Assembly: GCA_020427395.1 (NCBI GenBank)
Contig: JAGQON010000034.1
Location: 1-35,680 of the forward strand
Direction of reading: 5' to 3'
Length of the DNA: 35,680 nt
From: Phycisphaerales bacterium
GTDB lineage: Bacteria; Planctomycetota; Phycisphaerae; Phycisphaerales; UBA1924
A program made the translations under genes and the position numbers. This document shows, one piece after another, positions 24,417-32,281 of this stretch (the stretch's first letter is position 1; the number at the start of each line of letters is the position of its first letter). The notes under the pieces were generated by a model. It made no database searches, was not told where the DNA came from, and saw nothing but the letters and a program-made list of their open reading frames with translations.

Positions 24417-24932
24417 TCAGGCGTTCGTGGTGTCCTTCACGAGGCGCGGGTCTTCACCGCGCTCGATCGCGGCGATCTTGCTCACACGACGGGCGTGTCG
24501 CCCACCCTCGAACTCCGCGCCCATCCACGCCTCGATGATCTTCTCGATCAGGCGCTCGCCCAGCAAGTCCGCGCTCAGGCAGAGCACATTCGCATCGTTG
24601 TGCGAACGCGAGAGCTGGGCCGTCAGCTCGTCGTGCACCAGCGCGGCCCGCAGCCCGTGGATCTTGTTGGCCGCGATCGACATCCCGATGCCCGTCCCAC
24701 AGATCAGCACCCCACGCTGGGCCTGCCCCGAGTTGATCTGCTCACCCACGAGGTACGCCTGCTCCGGGTAGTCGCAGCTGCCCTCGCACGCGTTGATGAT
24801 GTACGAATCGTGACCGAGCCGCTCGAGGGTCCGACGAACATAGTCGCCGGCGCTCGTGCCCCGGTGATCGGTGCCGATCACGACGCGAAGCTTGCCGCCG
24901 GATGATGCCGAGTTCTGAGCCGTGTCACTCAT
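24417..24932 (-). CDS. rpiB: Ribose-5-phosphate isomerase B
   Basis: 171 aa. RpiB/LacAB family: VVIGTDHRGTSAGDYVRRTL, SCDYPEQAYLVGEQI, the active-site loop GVLICGTGIGMSIAANK with the catalytic Cys, and SRSHNDANVLCLSADLLG. It interconverts ribose 5-phosphate and ribulose 5-phosphate in the pentose phosphate pathway. A Ser/Gly-rich leader of about 14 residues precedes the first strand. Its ATG overlaps the end of the tsaC-phosphatase gene by 8 nt, so the two are co-translated. TsaC, a small phosphatase and RpiB are also neighbours in Bacillus subtilis (ywlC, ywlE, ywlF), which suggests an old conserved cluster. Confidence 0.94.
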   Translation of the reverse strand: MSDTAQNSASSGGKLRVVIGTDHRGTSAGDYVRRTLERLGHDSYIINACEGSCDYPEQAYLVGEQINSGQAQRGVLICGTGIGMSIAANKIHGLRAALVHDELTAQLSRSHNDANVLCLSADLLGERLIEKIIEAWMGAEFEGGRHARRVSKIAAIERGEDPRLVKDTTNA

Positions 24933-26055
24933 CGATGATCTCCTTGAATCGCGTCTCGATCAGGGCCTGGAGCTGATCCGCCACATCACGATAGACCTCG
25001 ATCGGGCGTCCGATGGGATCATCGATCGGTCGAACCGGATCGATCGGAAATACCTTGTGAACCGAGCCCGGTGCGAGCTGCATCACCGCCTGCGCGTGCG
25101 AGGGGGTCATCGTAAACACGATATCAGCCCGATCGACCATCCCCACCGTCAGCTGCCGTGCCCGGTGCGTGCTCAGATCGATGCCCCGCTCACGGAGCAC
25201 TTCCAGCGTCTGATCACTCGCGGGCTGCCCCTCGCCCGCCGCGATCCCCGCAGACTCGATCTCGAACGACAGCCCGTCGGGTATCCGCTGCTTCTCCCAT
25301 TCCCGTGCCAACCCCTCCGCCATCGGGGACCTGCAGGTGTTGCCGGTGCACACAAACAGCACCCGTGTGATGAGCTTGTCCATGATGAAATCTTCCTTGA
25401 CGGCCGCCTGCCTGCCAACCTGAAACCGCCCGTCAGGCCAGAGATCAACCGTCGAGGCCGTCTGCCCGAACATTGTTGGGCCATCGTCAATGATCACCTT
25501 GGGCGCGTCGCTATCGGAATACACCGTCGTTTCCCGCAGATCCGCGCCACCACGCCCGCCCCAGACGGTCACCCCCACGCCGCGCGCCAGCGTCGGGTGC
25601 CCCGAATCGCGGATCACCCGACGGGCAACCGGATGATCCGGCACTCGGAACGCAATCATGTCGCGCCGATCGATCACTCCCGCCGAGACGCCCAGCTTCT
25701 CACGAACACGACGCTGGACCTCTTCGGGCTGACGAAGGACCATCCGCACCGGCCCGGGCATCAGCTTATGGATCAGACGCCGGATCACCGCCGATTCGAT
25801 CTCAAGAAGCGGCATGATCCAGTCCAGATCCGCCATATGGAGCGTGAACAGCGGGGTGTGGACAAAGTCTGCACGCTTTGTCAACTGCGCCAACAACTGC
25901 GCCCCATGATCGTCGGCGCGGACGAACAAGCCGTAGATCGATTCTGTCGGCATGATGATGCCGCCGCCCTCGCGCAGCTCCGCCGACGCGCGCTGCATCA
26001 CCGCCTCCCGCTCCTCCGGCGACAGCGACATGAAGCGACGACCCAACTCACGCAT
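24925..26055 (-). CDS. TsaC/YrdC threonylcarbamoyl-AMP synthase fused to a low-molecular-weight phosphatase
   Basis: 376 aa, two domains. Residues 1 to about 200 are YrdC/TsaC: IIMPTESIYGLFVRAD, LLAQLTKRADFVHTPLFTL, KLMPGPVRMVL, AFRVPDHPVAR and a late STVDLWPDG. This enzyme makes threonylcarbamoyl-AMP from Thr, bicarbonate and ATP for t6A in tRNA. Residues about 228-376 are a low-molecular-weight tyrosine phosphatase fold: VLFVCTGNTCRSPMAEG (catalytic C-x5-R) and PIDDPIGRP (acid Asp). The loop has Thr at the position that selects phosphoarginine in B. subtilis YwlE. A protein-arginine phosphatase activity is therefore likely but not proven. The ATG at 26055 has TACTCT 6 nt upstream. It is divergent from dnaA and overlaps rpiB. 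Confidence 0.9.
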   Translation of the reverse strand: MRELGRRFMSLSPEEREAVMQRASAELREGGGIIMPTESIYGLFVRADDHGAQLLAQLTKRADFVHTPLFTLHMADLDWIMPLLEIESAVIRRLIHKLMPGPVRMVLRQPEEVQRRVREKLGVSAGVIDRRDMIAFRVPDHPVARRVIRDSGHPTLARGVGVTVWGGRGGADLRETTVYSDSDAPKVIIDDGPTMFGQTASTVDLWPDGRFQVGRQAAVKEDFIMDKLITRVLFVCTGNTCRSPMAEGLAREWEKQRIPDGLSFEIESAGIAAGEGQPASDQTLEVLRERGIDLSTHRARQLTVGMVDRADIVFTMTPSHAQAVMQLAPGSVHKVFPIDPVRPIDDPIGRPIEVYRDVADQLQALIETRFKEIIDE

Positions 26056-26061
26056 GGATAA

Positions 26062-26067
26062 AGAGTA
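26062..26067 (-). promoter_or_regulatory. TANNNT -10 element, leaderless type (tsaC-phosphatase)
   Basis: TACTCT on the minus strand, 6 nt before the ATG at 26055, with no Shine-Dalgarno sequence in between. Confidence 0.5.
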
Positions 26068-26135
26068 GCGTCTCACAGCCAAAGACACGAGCACATCGCC
26101 AAGACAACACCAGCGAATCTGGAGCGATCGACCGA

Positions 26136-26144
26136 TGTGGATGA
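26136..26144 (-). promoter_or_regulatory. DnaA-box-like site upstream of dnaA
   Basis: TGTGGATGA on the plus strand differs from the inverse DnaA box TGTGGATAA at one base. It lies 45 nt before the TTGACA of the dnaA promoter. Confidence 0.45.
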
Positions 26145-26180
26145 TTCAACGGAATTGTGCATGACTTCACAACGCCGTGG

Positions 26181-26210
26181 TTGACAAAACCGCGTCGTGA
26201 GGATTAGGGT
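26181..26210 (+). promoter_or_regulatory. Probable dnaA promoter
   Basis: A perfect -35 TTGACA (26181-26186), an 18-nt spacer and TAGGGT (26205-26210). Transcription would begin near 26217, downstream of the ATG at 26211, which argues for the later start at 26316. Against this, GAGGA lies about 8 nt before 26211. Confidence 0.5.
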
Positions 26211-26232
26211 ATGAGTCGCGAAACACCCGGAC

Positions 26233-26251
26233 GATCCACGATTGTGGATCA
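26233..26251. promoter_or_regulatory. Palindrome with DnaA-box-like halves in the dnaA leader
   Basis: GATCCAC-GATT-GTGGATC is a perfect 7-bp inverted repeat just after the predicted transcription start. The half site TGTGGATCA (26243-26251) is one base from TGTGGATAA. It could allow DnaA to repress its own gene, or form an RNA hairpin. Confidence 0.45.
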
Positions 26252-26315
26252 CCCGCTCAAGACACACGCACACGCAGCCATCCCACGCTGCGATCAGACC
26301 GAAAGCCGTTCCCGA

Positions 26316-27737
26316 ATGCCGGACCACCATACCAAGGTCTTGGAAGATGTCCTTGCGCATATCCGCAGCGAGCACCCCACGGTGGCCCGCCGGTGGTTCG
26401 ATGAACTCGAACCCCTCGGATTCAACGCGGGCGCATTCGGCGTGCGGGCACAGTCCGAGCTCCACCGCGATTACCTCCGCCGAAACGGCCTCGATGCCTT
26501 CAACGACGCCATCCGATCCGTCACCGGGCAGCTCGTCGCCGTGCGGATGCTCGGCCCTGATGATCAGTGGGAAAGCGCCACCAAGAACGAACGATCCACC
26601 CAGAAGAAGGCCGAGCAGGACATCGCCAGCACCGCCCAGCCACGCCAGAGCGCCCCGCAGCCCGTCGTCCGCTCCGAACGCGCCTGGCTCGACCGTGATG
26701 AATCGCTGCCCATCAACCCCGAGTTCGGCTTCGATCAGTTCGTGGTCGGCCCAAACAACCAGATGGCCCACGCCGCCGCCGTCGCCGTCGCAGACAACCC
26801 CGGGCACGCCTACAACCCACTCTTCATCCACGGCGGGGTCGGGCTGGGCAAAACCCACCTCCTCCAGGCCATCTGCCTCAACATCAAGAAGCTCCAGCCC
26901 GACATCACCATGCACTATGTCTCCTGCGATGGATTCATGACCCAGTTCATGAGCGCCGTGCAGTCCGGACGCATGGTCGAGTTCCGCCACACCTTCCGCG
27001 ATGTCGACCTGCTCGTCATCGATGACATCCACTTCCTCGCCAAGCGCGACCGTACACAGGAAGAGTTCTTCCACACCTTCAACGCCCTTTACCAGGCCAA
27101 CAAACAAATCGTCCTCAGCTCCGACGCGCCGCCCGAAGAAATCCCCGACCTCGAGGAACGCCTCGTTTCACGCTTCCTGTGGGGACTGGTCGTCAAGGTC
27201 GAGAAGCCGGGCTTCGAGACCCGCGTAGAGATCCTCAAACGCAAGGCCGACGAACGCGGGCTCACCCTGCCCGACAGCGTCGCCACCGAGATCGCCCACC
27301 ACATCGACAGCAACATCCGCGAGCTCGAAGGCGCGATCACCAAGCTCCAGATCTATTCCAACATCAGAAAGTGCGACATCGACCTCGATCTCACCCGCGA
27401 GGCCCTGGGCGAGGAGTTCGCAAGCTCCGTCGCCAGCGCCGGCGTGGGCATCAGCATCGACTCGATCATCAGCGAAGTCAGCGGCTTCTACCACATCAAA
27501 CGCACCGACCTGCTGGGCAAACGGCGTCATAAATCCATCGCCCACCCCCGCCAGATCGGCATGTACCTCGCCCGCCAGCAGACCAAGCACTCGCTCGAGG
27601 AAGTCGGCGCCCACTTCGGCGGACGCGACCACACCACCGTCATGCACGCCGTACGGACCATCAGCCGGAAGTGCAAAGAAGACGCAGAACTGCTCGGACA
27701 AATCCGCGCGATCGAAGCCCGCCTGCGCGCACGCTAA
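26316..27737 (+). CDS. dnaA: Chromosomal replication initiator DnaA
   Basis: 473 aa, near the usual length (467 in E. coli). Domain I (about 1-75) is followed by a linker, then AAA+ domain III. It shows NPLFIHGGVGLGKTHLLQA (Walker A, about 169-182), VDLLVIDDIHFLAKRDRTQEEF (Walker B, about 230), and ERLVSRFLWGLVV. Domain IV ends with FGGRDHTTVMHAVRTI (about 433), the DnaA DNA-binding signature. DnaA-ATP binds DnaA boxes and opens oriC. The start at 26316 was preferred because 26211 lies upstream of the transcription start predicted from the TTGACA promoter and would add 35 low-information residues. That earlier start has a GAGGA at the right distance and remains possible (508 aa). The gene is followed by a probable oriC. 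Confidence 0.95.
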   Translation: MPDHHTKVLEDVLAHIRSEHPTVARRWFDELEPLGFNAGAFGVRAQSELHRDYLRRNGLDAFNDAIRSVTGQLVAVRMLGPDDQWESATKNERSTQKKAEQDIASTAQPRQSAPQPVVRSERAWLDRDESLPINPEFGFDQFVVGPNNQMAHAAAVAVADNPGHAYNPLFIHGGVGLGKTHLLQAICLNIKKLQPDITMHYVSCDGFMTQFMSAVQSGRMVEFRHTFRDVDLLVIDDIHFLAKRDRTQEEFFHTFNALYQANKQIVLSSDAPPEEIPDLEERLVSRFLWGLVVKVEKPGFETRVEILKRKADERGLTLPDSVATEIAHHIDSNIRELEGAITKLQIYSNIRKCDIDLDLTREALGEEFASSVASAGVGISIDSIISEVSGFYHIKRTDLLGKRRHKSIAHPRQIGMYLARQQTKHSLEEVGAHFGGRDHTTVMHAVRTISRKCKEDAELLGQIRAIEARLRAR

Positions 27738-27831
27738 CACACCACCAGCACATTGGCTGCCCACCGGTTCTAGGGGGGAAGCTGCGTCCATTCACGCGCA
27801 CGATCAGTTGTAAACGGTTGTGTGAGCGACC

Positions 27832-27840
27832 TGTGGATAA
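27832..27840 (-). promoter_or_regulatory. DnaA box, perfect
   Basis: TGTGGATAA, the exact inverse of TTATCCACA, 95 nt after the dnaA stop. Confidence 0.75.
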
Positions 27841-28146
27841 GCGCCGTATTGCGCACGATTGCGCTCGCGCCTGAAACCCATCATCGATCAGAAGGAATCT
27901 CGATGAACCCAAGTCCGCGCGCAACAGCGCGCAAACGACACACAAGCGACAAGTTGGTGCAAAGCTAGACTTGTCCTAAATTATTGATTGTGTTGTGGTT
28001 ATGGTTGCTCGATTGAGTTTTCCACGAAATGGGCGCTCTCAATTCCACCACCATTCAATTTCTCTCTCTATGAGGAGAAGAAGAAGAGCACCCAGGGACC
28101 TGTGATTCAGTTCCATGCAGTGCAGCAATGCATATGCAGGACGACC

Positions 28147-28155
28147 TGTGGATAG
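28147..28155 (-). promoter_or_regulatory. DnaA box, one mismatch
   Basis: TGTGGATAG within a second copy of CGACCTGTGGATA, 37 nt from the end of mutM. Confidence 0.6.
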
Positions 28156-28191
28156 CCCGTTGATCTCAAATTCGGGCATTTCGGTACAGAA

Positions 28192-29055
28192 TCAGCGATT
28201 GATGGGCTGGCATACAGGGCACCAGCAGGTGCTCCGTTGCGCGATCCGGCACTGTTCAATCACATGGCCGCAGCTCAAACACGCAAGCCCCGCTCGGGCG
28301 TACACCCGATGCATCAGCTGCGCTTCACCCGGCTCATTCGAGGGGTCGCGGTAATCACGGAGCGTTGAACCTCGAGCATTGATCGCTTCACGAAGCACAC
28401 CCCGGATCGCCTTGGCGAGCGCCCGGATCTGATCCGTGCGAAGATCGCTGCATCGCTCGCATGGATTGATGGCCGCGTGATGCAGCGCCTCGTCGGCGTA
28501 GATGTTCCCCACGCCTGCAATTACCCCCTGATCCAGCAGGGCCGCCTTGATCGCCCGCGTGCTCGTCCCCAGCCCATCGCGGAGTTGCCCTGCGGTGATC
28601 TCCAACGCGTCGGGCCCCAGCGGTGCCCAGAAGCCATCCAGATCGCTCCTGCTGCCCAGCAGCGTCACACCCCCGAACCGACGCGCATCACGAAAGCAGA
28701 CTCTCCGAGCGTCATCCAGGGCCCACACGAGGTGCACATGCTTCGCGTCGGGGATGCGGGCTGAGTCGACCAGCGACACCTGCCCGCTCATGCCCAGCTG
28801 CACCACGATCACCCGTTCTTGCCCGCACGGATCACGAACGACGATGCCCAGCTGCTTTCCCAATCGCACAAGCTCGTCGACCACGCTCCCAACACCCAAG
28901 GCCGACGGTTCGATGCTGCCCCGGCGCGGATTGGGCGAGCCATTTGTGCGATCACGCACCACATCGCGCCGGCGGACATCGCAGCCAACGATGGTGTGCC
29001 CGACGATGGGCAGCAGACCCCGCCGAATGGTCTCGACCTCTGGAAGCTCGGGCAT
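28192..29055 (-). CDS. mutM: Formamidopyrimidine-DNA glycosylase
   Basis: 287 aa. It starts MPELPEVETIRRGL, with the nucleophilic Pro (after Met removal) and catalytic Glu. It continues with LVRLGKQLGIVV (Lys), VIVVQLGMSGQ, the helix-two-turn-helix GVIAGVGNIYADEALHHAAINP, and a C-terminal zinc finger with CLSCG and CPVCQ. It removes 8-oxoguanine and formamidopyrimidines and nicks the abasic strand. The ATG at 29055 is fixed by the Pro-2 requirement; 23 extra codons upstream lie in tadA. It begins 5 nt after the tadA stop, last gene of tatC-tadA-mutM. It converges with dnaA across the probable oriC. Confidence 0.95.
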   Translation of the reverse strand: MPELPEVETIRRGLLPIVGHTIVGCDVRRRDVVRDRTNGSPNPRRGSIEPSALGVGSVVDELVRLGKQLGIVVRDPCGQERVIVVQLGMSGQVSLVDSARIPDAKHVHLVWALDDARRVCFRDARRFGGVTLLGSRSDLDGFWAPLGPDALEITAGQLRDGLGTSTRAIKAALLDQGVIAGVGNIYADEALHHAAINPCERCSDLRTDQIRALAKAIRGVLREAINARGSTLRDYRDPSNEPGEAQLMHRVYARAGLACLSCGHVIEQCRIAQRSTCWCPVCQPINR

Positions 29056-29060
29056 CCTGT

Positions 29061-29570
29061 TCACCCACCCGATTGGCGCTGCTCGCGCAGTCGTTTGAAG
29101 AACGACGAGAGCTGCTCGCCGCATCGCTCACCCAGCACGCCCCCATGAATAACGCAGCGGTGGTTCAGGCGTCGATCGTCGCACAGCTCGAAGAGCGAGC
29201 GCACCGCACCCGCCTTGGGGTCCGATGCGCCGTAGACGAGACGCCCGACCCGGGCATTGACGATCAGCCCCGCGCACATCGGGCAGGGCTCCAGCGTCAC
29301 CGCAAGCGTGCAGTGGTTCAGACGCCAATCGCCGATCTTCTCGCATGCGCTCATGATCGCGCTGAACTCCGCGTGCCCCGCGGGGTTGTTGTGCATCTCG
29401 CGCGTGTTGTGGGCCTGGGCGATGATCTCCCCGGTTGTGGTGTCATACACCACCGCGCCAACCGGCACCTCGCCCGCGTCCGCTGATTGCTGGGCCAGCT
29501 CGATCGCCCGGGCCATCATCTCGATGTCCGTCGCGGTAGGGACGGGTTGTGCCCGCTCCGGCTGTCGCAT
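29061..29570 (-). CDS. tadA: tRNA-specific adenosine deaminase
   Basis: 169 aa. Cytidine-deaminase fold with the zinc site: AGHAEFSAI (His and catalytic Glu) and TLEPCPMCAGLIVNARVGRLVYGASDPKAGA (two Cys). It deaminates A34 to inosine in tRNA-Arg(ACG). Its ATG shares one base with the tatC stop (TGATG), so it is translated with tatC. The assignment over guanine or cytosine deaminases rests on the P-C-P-M-C-A-G and G-A-x-D-P-K-A-G-A phrases typical of TadA. Confidence 0.93.
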   Translation of the reverse strand: MRQPERAQPVPTATDIEMMARAIELAQQSADAGEVPVGAVVYDTTTGEIIAQAHNTREMHNNPAGHAEFSAIMSACEKIGDWRLNHCTLAVTLEPCPMCAGLIVNARVGRLVYGASDPKAGAVRSLFELCDDRRLNHRCVIHGGVLGERCGEQLSSFFKRLREQRQSGG

Positions 29571-30649
29571 CAGCCCTCACCCGCGTCTTCGTGCGTGATC
29601 GCGTTGTGGTCCTGGTGATCTCGGATCGAGCCCTTGCCCACGACACGCTCGATCGGGACCACACGCAGGATCAGCAGCCCCAGCTCGTACAGGAAGTACA
29701 GCGGCCCGGCAAGAAGCAGCATCGACAGCGGGTCCGCCGGCGTGAGCACCGCGCCAACGATCGCGCTGACCACGATCGCGTGCTTGCGGAACCGGCGCAT
29801 CATCGACGGATTCAGGATCCCCACCCACCCAAGCATCACCACAACCACCGGCGTCTGGAACGCGATCCCGAACGCGAGCCCCATGTTCAGGATTGTCTTG
29901 ATGTACTCGCTGATGCGGTACTGCTGCGCGATCCCGATATTCGATGTCAGCGTGATGACGCGGATGATCGGCTTGCCGTCTTTCTCAAGCCCCACACACA
30001 CACGCTGCTGCATCAGGTGCTCGTTGATCCACATCATGCCCGGCTGCACCTCGACCGGGTCCGCTTGCAGCACCGGGATCATGGGCATCACGATGCCCTC
30101 GGGCACCGGGGCCGTCGCGACATTGGGCTCTCCCGACACCTGCGCGCCGAAACCGATGAAGAACGCCAGGATCACCGGCAAGATGATGTAGTACAGGAAC
30201 AGCACCGAGCACACCGTCAGCAGCGCCGAGAACGGCAGCAGCAGGTGCACGATCCGTCGCTCGTGCTTGTAGAGCCCCGGCGAGATGAACTTCCACAGCT
30301 GGTACAGGATCCACGGCGCGCCCAGCAGCACCGTCACGATCGCCGCGATCTGGATCACCGCCCCGAAGGTTTCAAACGGGCCCGTGGCCAGCAGCTGCGC
30401 CCCCTGCCCGGCCTTGGTCAGCTGCTCCTGCGCCGGCTCGATCAGCAACCGAAGCAGGAATCGCCCGTAGGTGAACGCAAGGATGAAGATCGGCACCACA
30501 CCTAGGATCGAAAACACCACCCGCTTCCGCAAATCCTCGAGATGATCCCCGAAGGACATGACAAAGCCCTCGTCGAGCTGGTACCCCCCCTGATCCCGTC
30601 GTCCGGGCAGGTTGCTGGGTTCACGCTTTTTGATCAGCTTGCGGGTCAT
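29570..30649 (-). CDS. tatC: Twin-arginine translocase subunit TatC
   Basis: 359 aa, longer than the usual 250 or so. The core begins MSFGDHLEDLRKRV, close to the family's EHLxELRxR, followed by six predicted spans. They include VVFSILGVVPIFILAFTYGRF, the LLGAPWILYQLWKFISPGLYKHERR loop, ILPVILAFFIGF, and late helices with GLAFGIAFQTPVVVVML and DPLSMLLLAGPLYFLYELGLLI. The extra length is mostly a loop of about 90 residues between spans 3 and 4 (VSGEPNVATAPVP to YRISEYIKTIL). TatC recognises twin-arginine signals with TatA/B. The start is uncertain: 30649 (chosen) adds 30 residues, while 30559 begins at MSFGDHL and has GAGGG 7 nt upstream. It overlaps tadA by one base. Confidence 0.92.
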   Translation of the reverse strand: MTRKLIKKREPSNLPGRRDQGGYQLDEGFVMSFGDHLEDLRKRVVFSILGVVPIFILAFTYGRFLLRLLIEPAQEQLTKAGQGAQLLATGPFETFGAVIQIAAIVTVLLGAPWILYQLWKFISPGLYKHERRIVHLLLPFSALLTVCSVLFLYYIILPVILAFFIGFGAQVSGEPNVATAPVPEGIVMPMIPVLQADPVEVQPGMMWINEHLMQQRVCVGLEKDGKPIIRVITLTSNIGIAQQYRISEYIKTILNMGLAFGIAFQTPVVVVMLGWVGILNPSMMRRFRKHAIVVSAIVGAVLTPADPLSMLLLAGPLYFLYELGLLILRVVPIERVVGKGSIRDHQDHNAITHEDAGEG

Positions 30650-30833
30650 ACGAGGGGTCGATCGGGCGTTGTTCTGTGCGTCTGGGCGCGTGTTTTCTCG
30701 GACTTTGGGCTTCTGGGCATCATTTCCAGCACGCGACGAACAATTCTGACAAATGTCTCGGTAGAACCGTGACAGGCCCACGCGTGCCGAGCATCTTAGG
30801 TCACAGTCGTGCAGACGGAGGCAACGAGCAGGG

Positions 30834-31463
30834 GTGGACGAGCAACGCGTCAATGATGGAGTCGTCAGTGCCGCGATCAAGGGCGACCGCGATGCCCTCG
30901 CGCTGCTCTGGGACGACTCCCGCCGGTGGGTAGCCGCGATCATTCTCGCGTACAAGCCGAGCGATGCCGATCTGGAAGATCTGCTCCAGCAGGTCGCCAT
31001 GCAGATCTGCCGGACAATCTCGACGCTCGACGAGCCCCGGGCGTTCCGGGGCTGGCTGCGGACCATCGCGATCAACACCGCCCGGGCCGAGGGACGCAAG
31101 CACACGCGTCGCAAGAGGTCGATGCTGCGATTGGTCGGCTTGGGCGGAACCAGCAGCGCACGCCTTCCCGAGCCATCCCCGCCCGATGAACTGGCAACCG
31201 CCAGCGAGGAATCGCGCCGTGTTTATCACGCGGCCAGAAGCCTTCCAGCCGGGTACCGCGAGCCGGTGCTGCTCCGGTGCCTCCAGTCGATGAGCTACGA
31301 GCAGATCAGCGACACGATGGGGCTGCCCGTCACGACGATCGAGACCCGCATCGCCCGCGGGCGACGCATGCTGCGAGAGATTCTCGAGCAGCAGCGAACA
31401 CAAGAAGAACAACGCCGGGCCATCCCCAAGGGCACGCCCACGGCGATCGGAGGTGCACCATGA
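30834..31463 (+). CDS. ECF-family RNA polymerase sigma factor
   Basis: 209 aa. Region 2 spans about 8-85: AIKGDRDALALLWDD, DADLEDLLQQVAMQIC and LDEPRAFRGWLRTIAINTARAEGRK. Region 4 spans about 125-185: YHAARSLPAGYREPVLLRCLQSMSYEQISDTMGLPVTTIETRIARGRRMLRE, a clear helix-turn-helix. The GTG at 30834 is preceded by GGAGG, but at about 13 nt, longer than usual. The end overlaps the next gene by 4 nt (ATGA), which encodes a probable anti-sigma factor, the normal ECF layout. It is divergent from tatC. What it controls cannot be read here; its own operon is the first guess. Confidence 0.9.
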   Translation: MDEQRVNDGVVSAAIKGDRDALALLWDDSRRWVAAIILAYKPSDADLEDLLQQVAMQICRTISTLDEPRAFRGWLRTIAINTARAEGRKHTRRKRSMLRLVGLGGTSSARLPEPSPPDELATASEESRRVYHAARSLPAGYREPVLLRCLQSMSYEQISDTMGLPVTTIETRIARGRRMLREILEQQRTQEEQRRAIPKGTPTAIGGAP

Positions 31464-32173
31464 GTGCTGACAATCCACATGACATCCACAACAGCGAGGA
31501 CGAGCTCCTCGACGAGCTGCTGCCCAACCACGCCCGTGATCTGCTGATCACACGGGTGATCGACGGGCGAGCCAGCGCCAGCGATTGGGACCGGTTCCGA
31601 AAGCTGGCCGCCAACGAACCGAGCATCTGGACCGAGCTGGCCGATACCCAGAACCAGCATGAGCTGGTCCGCGATGAGTTGCGTCATGCCGTCTCGGTCG
31701 CCGACTGGGTCGACCTGCCCGGCGGGATCATCGACGACGCACCCACACGCCACCGCATGTCGCTGGCTTCGAAGTGGGGCGGCTGGGCTATCGCTGCGGC
31801 ATTGTTGCTCGCCTGGATGGTCGGGCTTCCGCAACTTCCAGTGAGTGATTCCGACGCCGGTCTGCCCTCAACAGCCAGCATGCCCGGCACGGGTCTGATG
31901 TCGGGCATCGGGCTCCAGGACGCCGCGTCCGAGGATGCTTTCGAGCGGTACCTTTCAGCCGGGCGCCAGAGCGGCAAGGTCATCGCCGAGATGCCCGAGC
32001 AGGTGGTGGTGGAGACCACGCCACTGGCGAACGGCTCCATCGAGGTCATCTACCTGCGACAGATCATCGAGCGTCGCGTGGTCGAAGAGGCGTACCAGCA
32101 GATCCGCGACGAATCGGGCAACACGATTGCCGTACCCGTTAACCTGCGCAGCCGCTCACTGGGCGCGTTCTGA
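31460..32173 (+). CDS. Probable anti-sigma factor, single-pass membrane protein
   Basis: 237 aa. Residues 1-105 are cytoplasmic and helical (LDELLPNHARDLLITRVIDGRASASDWDRFRKLAA), resembling an anti-sigma binding domain without the HxxxCxxC zinc motif. One membrane span follows (about 108-126, WAIAAALLLAWMVGL), then about 110 periplasmic residues rich in Glu, with IEVIYLRQIIERRVVEEAYQQI near the end. Its ATG lies in the sigma stop (ATGA) with GGAGG 7 nt before it, so the two are made together. The anti-sigma role is inferred from position and topology. An exported PDZ protein is encoded next and may act with its periplasmic part. Confidence 0.75.
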   Translation: MSADNPHDIHNSEDELLDELLPNHARDLLITRVIDGRASASDWDRFRKLAANEPSIWTELADTQNQHELVRDELRHAVSVADWVDLPGGIIDDAPTRHRMSLASKWGGWAIAAALLLAWMVGLPQLPVSDSDAGLPSTASMPGTGLMSGIGLQDAASEDAFERYLSAGRQSGKVIAEMPEQVVVETTPLANGSIEVIYLRQIIERRVVEEAYQQIRDESGNTIAVPVNLRSRSLGAF

Positions 32174-32281
32174 TCGCAATCACAGACAATCGCCAGACTC
32201 CTGACGGGAGGCCCTCAGCGGCGCATCCCTGCTGAAGCACGAGAAGGCACCACAACCACCACGATCCACAGGAGATACCCA

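Larger units (their letters stand above)
27738..28191. other. Putative replication origin (oriC), dnaA-mutM intergenic region
   Basis: 454 bp with no credible gene. It holds one perfect inverse DnaA box (27832-27840), one near-perfect (28147-28155, TGTGGATAG) and weaker ones (27994-28002; 28018-28026, TTTTCCACG). The 13-mer CGACCTGTGGATA occurs twice (27827-27839 and 28142-28154), and GACCTGTG a third time at 28097. Between them is an AT-rich stretch (about 27976-28020) that could be the unwinding element. A pyrimidine run followed by a purine run (about 28058-28090) and the palindrome TGCATATGCA (28129-28138) also stand out. Placement next to dnaA is the commonest bacterial arrangement. Confidence 0.7.

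Noticed and set aside
30725..30833. ECF-type autoregulated promoter (GAACC with a downstream CGT) before the sigma gene
   Set aside because: Spacing of 13-14 nt does not fit the usual ECF pattern of about 16; several equally weak alternatives exist.
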